64,000 nucleotides of DNA from an uncultured Clostridia bacterium (GTDB lineage Bacteria > Bacillota > Clostridia > Christensenellales > Pumilibacteraceae). Both the position numbers and the translations under genes were made by a program. The DNA lies in the NCBI GenBank assembly GCA_944362615.1, contig CALVTM010000003.1:1-64000 (forward strand), in the 5' to 3' direction. Within the stretch, counting starts at the first letter, position 1. Each line of letters starts with the position of its first letter. Shown piece by piece: positions 59,750-64,000 of the stretch. The notes beneath the pieces are model-generated. The model saw only the letters and a program-made list of their open reading frames with translations. It searched no databases and was not told the DNA's origin.

Positions 59750-61840
59750 TCAGTCCGCGTAAAACAACATATCGCCGTAAGAAGGAAGCGGCCAGTAATC
59801 AGAGCTGCAAAGCAGTTCAAGCGAGTCGATCACTTCACGAAGATTGTCCATTTCGGCAAGGACCACGTCATGCAGATACATAGTCTGTTTTTCAAGATCG
59901 TTCATGCCTGCGGCAGTTCTTCTGAGCTCTTCCAGCTTGTTGTTTTTAGCGTATGCGTCATCCACAAGCTTGCTCGTCTTGTAAAGCACGCTGCCTTCAT
60001 AGTCATAGCTCATGCCGAGTTCCTTTTTCCTGCTTACGGATTCGGAAAGTACGTTCATGAACTCTACGCATGCAGGCAGGATCATCTTCGCAGTCATCTT
60101 GTACATCGTATATGCTTCAATGTTGATGACCTTCGCATACTGCTCAAGAAGTATCTCCTTTCTTGCTCCGCATTCGCGCGCGGTAAGCACTCCGTAACGC
60201 GAAAGAAGCTCGACATTCTCGGGAAGCGTGTAATGAAGCAGCGCTTCGGGAGTGGATTTGATCTCCGGCAGTCCGCGCTTCTTGCTCTCTATATCTATCC
60301 ACTCGGACGAATAGTTGTTGCCGTTGAAAACGATAGCCTTATGCTCGAGGTACACATCCTTGATAAGCTTGCGGACAGCCTTTTCAAAGTCCGCCGGCTT
60401 TACCTTTTCAAGTACTTCGATCATGCCCTCCATAGCATCCGCAACGGCTACGTTGATCATCATGTTCGGACAGCCTATATTGAGCGAACTGCCGAGCGCA
60501 CGGAATTCAAACTTATTGCCGGTGAACGCAAACGGAGACGTTCTGTTTCTGTCAGAATTGTCCTTTATGAAATCAGGTACGGCGGAAACACCTATGCCGG
60601 TCTTTGCCGCAGCGCCGCTCTTATACTTCTTGCCCGACTCAATCGCATCGAAAATATCCGTAAGCTGATCGCCGAGGTATACACTGATTATTGCCGGAGG
60701 CGCTTCGTTCGCGCCCAGGCGGTGATCGTTGCCCGCCGTCGCAACAGACAGACGGAACAGATCGGCATGCATATGCACTGCTTTGATGACCGCCGCAACG
60801 GTGGAAAGGAACAGAAGATTGTTCGCAGGATCCTTACCGGGAGACAGCAGATTTACTCCGGTGTCTGTGGATATGGACCAGTTGTTATGCTTACCGCTGC
60901 CGTTAACGCCCTTGAAAGGCTTTTCATGAAGCAGACACGCAAGACCGTGACGCTCCGCCGTCTTCTTAAGCACTTCCATCGTGAGCAGGTTGTGGTCCGT
61001 AGCCACGTTTACGCTTTCGTATACCGGAGCCAGCTCATGCTGTGAAGGCGCGACTTCGTTGTGTCTCGTCTTTGCGGATACGCCCAGCTTCCACAGCTGC
61101 TCGTCCACGTCCTCCATAAACGCCATGACGCGCGTCCGGATAGAACCGAAATACTGGTCCTCAAGTTCCTGCCCTTTCGGAGGTTCCGCACCGAACAGCG
61201 TTCTGCCGGTATAACGCAGGTCCTTACGCGACTCATAAAGGTCTCTGTCTATAAGGAAATACTCCTGCTCGGATCCTACGGTGCAGTTTACGCGTTCGCA
61301 CTCTACGCCGAACAGCCTCGCAAACTTCGTTGCAACATTGCTGAGCGCGTCCATCGAACGCAGAAGCGGCGTTTTCTTATCAAGTACTTCACCGGTGTAT
61401 GAAACGAAACACGTCGGGATGTAAAGCGTAGTACCTATAACGAACGCATAGCTCGTCGGATCCCATACCGTATATCCGCGCGCTTCAGCCGTAGCTCTCA
61501 TGCCGCCTGACGGGAAACTCGACGCGTCCGGTTCGCCTTTTATAAGCTCCTTTCCCTTGAACGTCATTATTACCGAACCGCCCGGCTGAGGATCGATGAA
61601 AGAATCATGCTTCTCCGCAGGCAGACCGGTCATAGGCTGAAACCAGTGAGTGTAGTGAGTTGCGCCCTTTTCTATCGCCCATACCTTCATGGCCTCCGCT
61701 ATCTCGTCGGCGAGCTTGGGCGAAAGCGCCGCACCGGAGGATACCGTCATTTTGAGCGCCTTGTATGTTTCCGGCGTAAGACGCTTTTTCATTTCGCCGT
61801 CATTGAAAACCATGCTTCCGAAAAGTTCAGGTACGTTCAT
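59750..61840 (-). CDS. glnN: Glutamine synthetase type III
   Basis: Makes glutamine from glutamate, ammonia and ATP. 696 residues, the long GSIII form: N-terminal region ELFGSMVFNDGEMKKRL, THYTHWFQPMTG, NCTVGSEQEYFLID (metal Glu), KTRHNEVAPSQHELAPVYE, KPFKGVNGSGKHNNWSI and GAAAKTGIGVSAVPDF. AAGGAG precedes the ATG. The leader has a strong promoter and, right behind it, a terminator hairpin, so expression is probably set by attenuation. Confidence 0.97.
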   Translation of the reverse strand: MNVPELFGSMVFNDGEMKKRLTPETYKALKMTVSSGAALSPKLADEIAEAMKVWAIEKGATHYTHWFQPMTGLPAEKHDSFIDPQPGGSVIMTFKGKELIKGEPDASSFPSGGMRATAEARGYTVWDPTSYAFVIGTTLYIPTCFVSYTGEVLDKKTPLLRSMDALSNVATKFARLFGVECERVNCTVGSEQEYFLIDRDLYESRKDLRYTGRTLFGAEPPKGQELEDQYFGSIRTRVMAFMEDVDEQLWKLGVSAKTRHNEVAPSQHELAPVYESVNVATDHNLLTMEVLKKTAERHGLACLLHEKPFKGVNGSGKHNNWSISTDTGVNLLSPGKDPANNLLFLSTVAAVIKAVHMHADLFRLSVATAGNDHRLGANEAPPAIISVYLGDQLTDIFDAIESGKKYKSGAAAKTGIGVSAVPDFIKDNSDRNRTSPFAFTGNKFEFRALGSSLNIGCPNMMINVAVADAMEGMIEVLEKVKPADFEKAVRKLIKDVYLEHKAIVFNGNNYSSEWIDIESKKRGLPEIKSTPEALLHYTLPENVELLSRYGVLTARECGARKEILLEQYAKVINIEAYTMYKMTAKMILPACVEFMNVLSESVSRKKELGMSYDYEGSVLYKTSKLVDDAYAKNNKLEELRRTAAGMNDLEKQTMYLHDVVLAEMDNLREVIDSLELLCSSDYWPLPSYGDMLFYAD

Positions 61841-61904
61841 TGCTGTAATACTCCTTTATCCGATTTATCCGGACACGCTGCCTCAGCCTGCCGGAAAATA
61901 AAAT

Positions 61905-61937
61905 AAGGCACTAACGGAAAAATTCCGTCAGCACCTT
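61905..61937 (-). terminator. Leader terminator (attenuator) of glnN
   Basis: Fifteen consecutive pairs (with G-U) between 61937-61923 and 61919-61905 on the minus strand, then ATTTTATTTT. It begins about 9 bases after the predicted start of transcription and about 65 bases before the glnN ATG. Confidence 0.75.
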
Positions 61938-61952
61938 TGCTTTCATACCCGT

Positions 61953-61981
61953 ATTATATACGCTTTATTTTCCGTTGTCAA
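61953..61981 (-). promoter_or_regulatory. glnN promoter
   Basis: Minus strand: TTGACA (61981-61976), exactly 17 bases, TATAAT (61958-61953); a full consensus promoter. The rest of 61982-62171 shows nothing I can assign. Confidence 0.8.
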
Positions 61982-62171
61982 ATGATTTTAACGGTATTTT
62001 CACTGTTTTTTCGTCAGCGTAGCGCATCCGTGCCGCATCCCGCCGCCGCGCATCATATTTTTCCCGCACATATGGATTATTACGCATCTTATGCGCCGGG
62101 GGGAATTATTTATCAAGCCTGCGCGGACACGCATTAGCCGCAGAAACGCTGCCGCCTGTTTTTCAGCCCTC

Positions 62172-62200
62172 TTGACATATCGCACCGACGGTAATATAAT
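62172..62200 (+). promoter_or_regulatory. Promoter of the small Cys4 protein gene
   Basis: TTGACA (62172-62177), 17-base spacer, TATAAT (62195-62200); full consensus, 34 bases before the start. Confidence 0.8.
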
Positions 62201-62234
62201 ATATGCGTGACCAAAGATCAAGGAGAATGAAGAT

Positions 62235-62435
62235 ATGACGCTTACCAACAGACAATCCGAGCTGGATGTGGAAAAATGGCTGAAAAGCGAAAAAGCAGGC
62301 CGTGACCTGTGCGGAGATTTCGAGTTCTGCGCGCTGTGTGACAAAGATGCGGAAAATCCGTGCGCAACGGCTTACGAAAAAATGAAAAAATCCGCGCCGA
62401 AAAAACGTACGACACGGAAAAGCAAAAAAGTATAA
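62235..62435 (+). CDS. Small Cys4 protein with basic tail
   Basis: 66 residues. The middle has four cysteines, C26, C32, C35 and C43 (CGDFEFCALCDKDAENPC), as in a small zinc or iron-sulfur site; the last 17 residues are mostly Lys, Arg and Thr. AAGGAG and a full-consensus promoter precede it and a terminator follows, so it is a separate, well-expressed unit. Function unknown; a nucleic-acid-binding role is only a guess. Confidence 0.75.
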   Translation: MTLTNRQSELDVEKWLKSEKAGRDLCGDFEFCALCDKDAENPCATAYEKMKKSAPKKRTTRKSKKV

Positions 62436-62539
62436 GCGCGCAATACCTGCGTCGATTTCTCCGACGCTGCCGCTTGTGCGCTTATAAACCTCTCACCGCC
62501 TGCAAAAACCGTAATTGCAGCGCAGTAATTGACACCTGA

Positions 62540-62588
62540 AAGAGCTGCCGCTTATTTTAAAATGCGGACAGCCCTTCTTTTTATTTTA
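62540..62588 (+). terminator. Terminator after the small Cys4 protein gene
   Basis: Stem of about 11 bp (62540-62551 with 62564-62576, one bulge) and a T-rich tail. Confidence 0.75.
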
Positions 62589-62632
62589 TAATAAGCCGAA
62601 CATTACCCGTAAGCGCGGATCGTCAATGCGCT

Positions 62633-63211
62633 TCAAAGATATTTGCGAAGTACAGAGCGTATTTTCTGAGGCGGATCGTCAAGCGAGAACGCAACTACGG
62701 GCAGATCGGCGGCATCGCATATCGCCCTTACTTTGTCGTCGCGTAACTTGCGCTCATCCCGCTTGTGGGAAGCATCGTTCAGCTCTATCAGCAGTACGGG
62801 CGCAAACGTCCTGCCGTCGGCTATACAGAAATCCGCTATCCTGAACAGTTCGTTACGGAAGCCTCCGCCTTTTACCTTGTCTATCACGGAGACAAGCGCT
62901 ATCTGAGGCAGAACGACATAACGGGTGCGCATAAGCGTTTCTGTCAGCGTGCGGTAAAGCTCCTGTTCCGGCTGGCTCATTATACTGTCTTTACGGCGGT
63001 ATTCGGCGCCGTCCGGCAGCAGTCTGGGCTTCTGCGACGATTTTACCGCTATTATCAGAACGATAACGGATACTATGACGATTATTATCCCGAAAGCAAA
63101 AATCGCCCAGCGGATACTTGAGACTATTTCGCTCTCAAAACCTGCCAATAAGAACGACAGAGCGGCTATCGCCGCTCCTGTCAGTAATAAGATTATAAAA
63201 GTTTTTTTCAT
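62633..63211 (-). CDS. DUF2726 protein with two membrane helices
   Basis: 192 residues: two N-terminal membrane helices (about 5-25 and 32-57), then a DUF2726 domain with a restriction-nuclease-like core: FRIADFCIADGRT (Asp), VLLIELNDASHKRDERKLRDDKV (Glu-x-Asn/Lys) and LPVVAFSLDD. The family is suspected of nuclease activity, not proven. It overlaps the jag stop by 4 bases, so the two are coupled. Confidence 0.8.
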   Translation of the reverse strand: MKKTFIILLLTGAAIAALSFLLAGFESEIVSSIRWAIFAFGIIIVIVSVIVLIIAVKSSQKPRLLPDGAEYRRKDSIMSQPEQELYRTLTETLMRTRYVVLPQIALVSVIDKVKGGGFRNELFRIADFCIADGRTFAPVLLIELNDASHKRDERKLRDDKVRAICDAADLPVVAFSLDDPPQKIRSVLRKYL

Positions 63212-64000
63212 TGTGCGTTTCCGGACGAATGCCTGTTCGACGATCCGCGGTGCCTGCGGCGGTTGTTGTTGCGCTTACCGCCCTGCTGATGTTTGCCGCC
63301 GTTGCCGCCCGTACGCGGTATAACGACTACATACCGGTTGGGCTCTCTGCCCTCGCTGCGTGTGATCACGTCCTCCCTCGAGCCGAGAGCGGCGTGTACC
63401 TCTCTGCGGCTTGCGCTGTTCATGGGCTCAAGCTCTACGCGCTTGCCGGTCGCTACTGCCTTATCCGCAGCAGCAAACGCCTCTGCTCGTATCGCTTCGT
63501 TTCGCCTCGCCCGGTACTCTCCGCAATCGAGATTAACGTGAATGTACTTGTCACCCTCCGCCGTCGTAAGCGTCGCAAGGTATTCGAGAGCGTCCAGAGT
63601 CTCGCCTCTGCGTCCTATCACGAGCGCGTCTTCCGTCTTAAGCTCGGCGTATATCTCGCCGTCCTCCGCCTTTACGGAGATATCCGACTGAACGCCCATA
63701 AGAGATACCGCTTTGCGCAGATATTCGCCTACGGAGTTCACTTTGTCCTGCGGTACTTCGCGGACCTGCTTATCCTTTGCCGCCTCCGGCTTGCGCTCCT
63801 CTTTGACTTTGCTGTTTTCCTGCCGCACCTGATGTTCGCTCTTGTGCTCCGGCTGCTTGCTCTCACGATTTTCAGAGCGCGCATCCGTTCCGTTTGCCGC
63901 CGCCTTGAGCTCGGCGCGGAAGTCGGTACGGAAACCGTTCGTCTTGCGGACTTCCTTCGCCTGTTCCGTCGTTAATGCGGGAGGCGCGGACTGTACCGGG
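63208..64000 (-). CDS. jag: Jag/KhpB RNA-binding protein (5' end outside the window)
   Basis: The frame stays open to the window edge, so at least 264 residues are encoded and the start is missing; the GTG at 63828 is internal. Order: basic, Gln/Glu-rich linker; a jag-type segment (VGEYLRKAVSLMGVQSDISVKAED); KH domain with VIGRRGETLDALEYLATL; R3H domain with MNSASRREVHAALGSREDVITRSEGREPNRYVVV; and a Gly/Asn/Arg-rich tail. KhpB binds RNA with KhpA and affects cell division and elongation. In Firmicutes it normally follows rpmH-rnpA-yidC, which should lie just outside. Confidence 0.92.
   Translation of the reverse strand, partial: PVQSAPPALTTEQAKEVRKTNGFRTDFRAELKAAANGTDARSENRESKQPEHKSEHQVRQENSKVKEERKPEAAKDKQVREVPQDKVNSVGEYLRKAVSLMGVQSDISVKAEDGEIYAELKTEDALVIGRRGETLDALEYLATLTTAEGDKYIHVNLDCGEYRARRNEAIRAEAFAAADKAVATGKRVELEPMNSASRREVHAALGSREDVITRSEGREPNRYVVVIPRTGGNGGKHQQGGKRNNNRRRHRGSSNRHSSGNAQ

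Noticed and set aside
63211..63975. 254-residue plus-strand frame at the right edge
   Set aside because: Antisense of the jag coding sequence, which continues to the window edge.

Overview
The window reads as one contiguous stretch of chromosome (GC content near 50%) from an anaerobic, fermentative member of the Clostridia. The evidence is a redox repressor Rex beside a bifunctional AdhE, two different [FeFe]-hydrogenase genes, the spore-associated pair yabP-yabQ and a SpoIIQ-like peptidase-fold protein, a T-box riboswitch, a type III glutamine synthetase, and the indirect Gln-tRNA route (gatCAB). No phage, plasmid, CRISPR array or intact transposase gene was seen. The right edge cuts through the jag/khpB gene.

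Layout. 0-0.5 kb: a terminator and degenerate copies of a dispersed repeat. 0.5-4.4 kb (+): rex, a shikimate-kinase-like gene and adhE. 4.5-9.1 kb (-): glycogen synthase, branching enzyme and a degenerate ABC ATPase. 9.3-14.0 kb (+): argC-argB-argD-argF plus a GNAT acetyltransferase. 14.3 kb: an orphan FtsK-like fragment behind a DnaA-box-like palindrome. 14.9-23.5 kb (-): tyrA-aroC-aroB-aroA-aroE-aroQ-aroK-tkt-HD phosphohydrolase, nearly all coupled by 4-base overlaps. 23.7-29.1 kb (+): a small kinase followed by a hydrogenase operon with thioredoxin-like [2Fe-2S], PAS-containing hydrogenase, PP2C phosphatase and second hydrogenase. 29.2-29.9 kb: a three-unit tandem repeat directly 3' of tRNA-Pro(CGG). 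30-38.6 kb: a membrane protein, UDP-galactopyranose mutase, a ClC exchanger, a large membrane-anchored permuted GH3 protein with a lost catalytic site, and a two-component system. 38.8-42.2 kb (-): trpD-trpB-trpA under a tryptophan T-box. 42.3-53.9 kb: citrate synthase, the SpoIIQ-like protein, hisH-hisF-gatC-gatA-gatB, a run of small unknown proteins, Ppx/GppA, DivIC, YabP and YabQ. 54-64 kb: a GalT with duplicated N-terminal domain, an Amt-PII fusion with glutamine synthetase III, small proteins, DUF2726 and Jag.

How it works together. The genes describe sugar fermentation to ethanol and H2 (adhE, Rex, hydrogenases), carbon storage as glycogen, de novo synthesis of arginine and aromatic amino acids, and nitrogen assimilation (Amt-PII, GSIII). 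Regulation visible in the DNA includes many consensus promoters, a Trp T-box, two promoter-proximal terminators that look like attenuators (glnN and a membrane-protein gene), candidate arginine boxes, and at least four genes whose -10 element lies only 6-9 bases before the start codon with no Shine-Dalgarno sequence, as expected for leaderless mRNAs.

The most unusual items are the catalytically degenerate permuted GH3 protein, the tRNA-linked repeat family, the leaderless-type starts, the GalT domain duplication, lysine/alanine-rich tails on both glycogen enzymes, the pseudo-ABC ATPase, and the orphan FtsK fragment with its palindrome.
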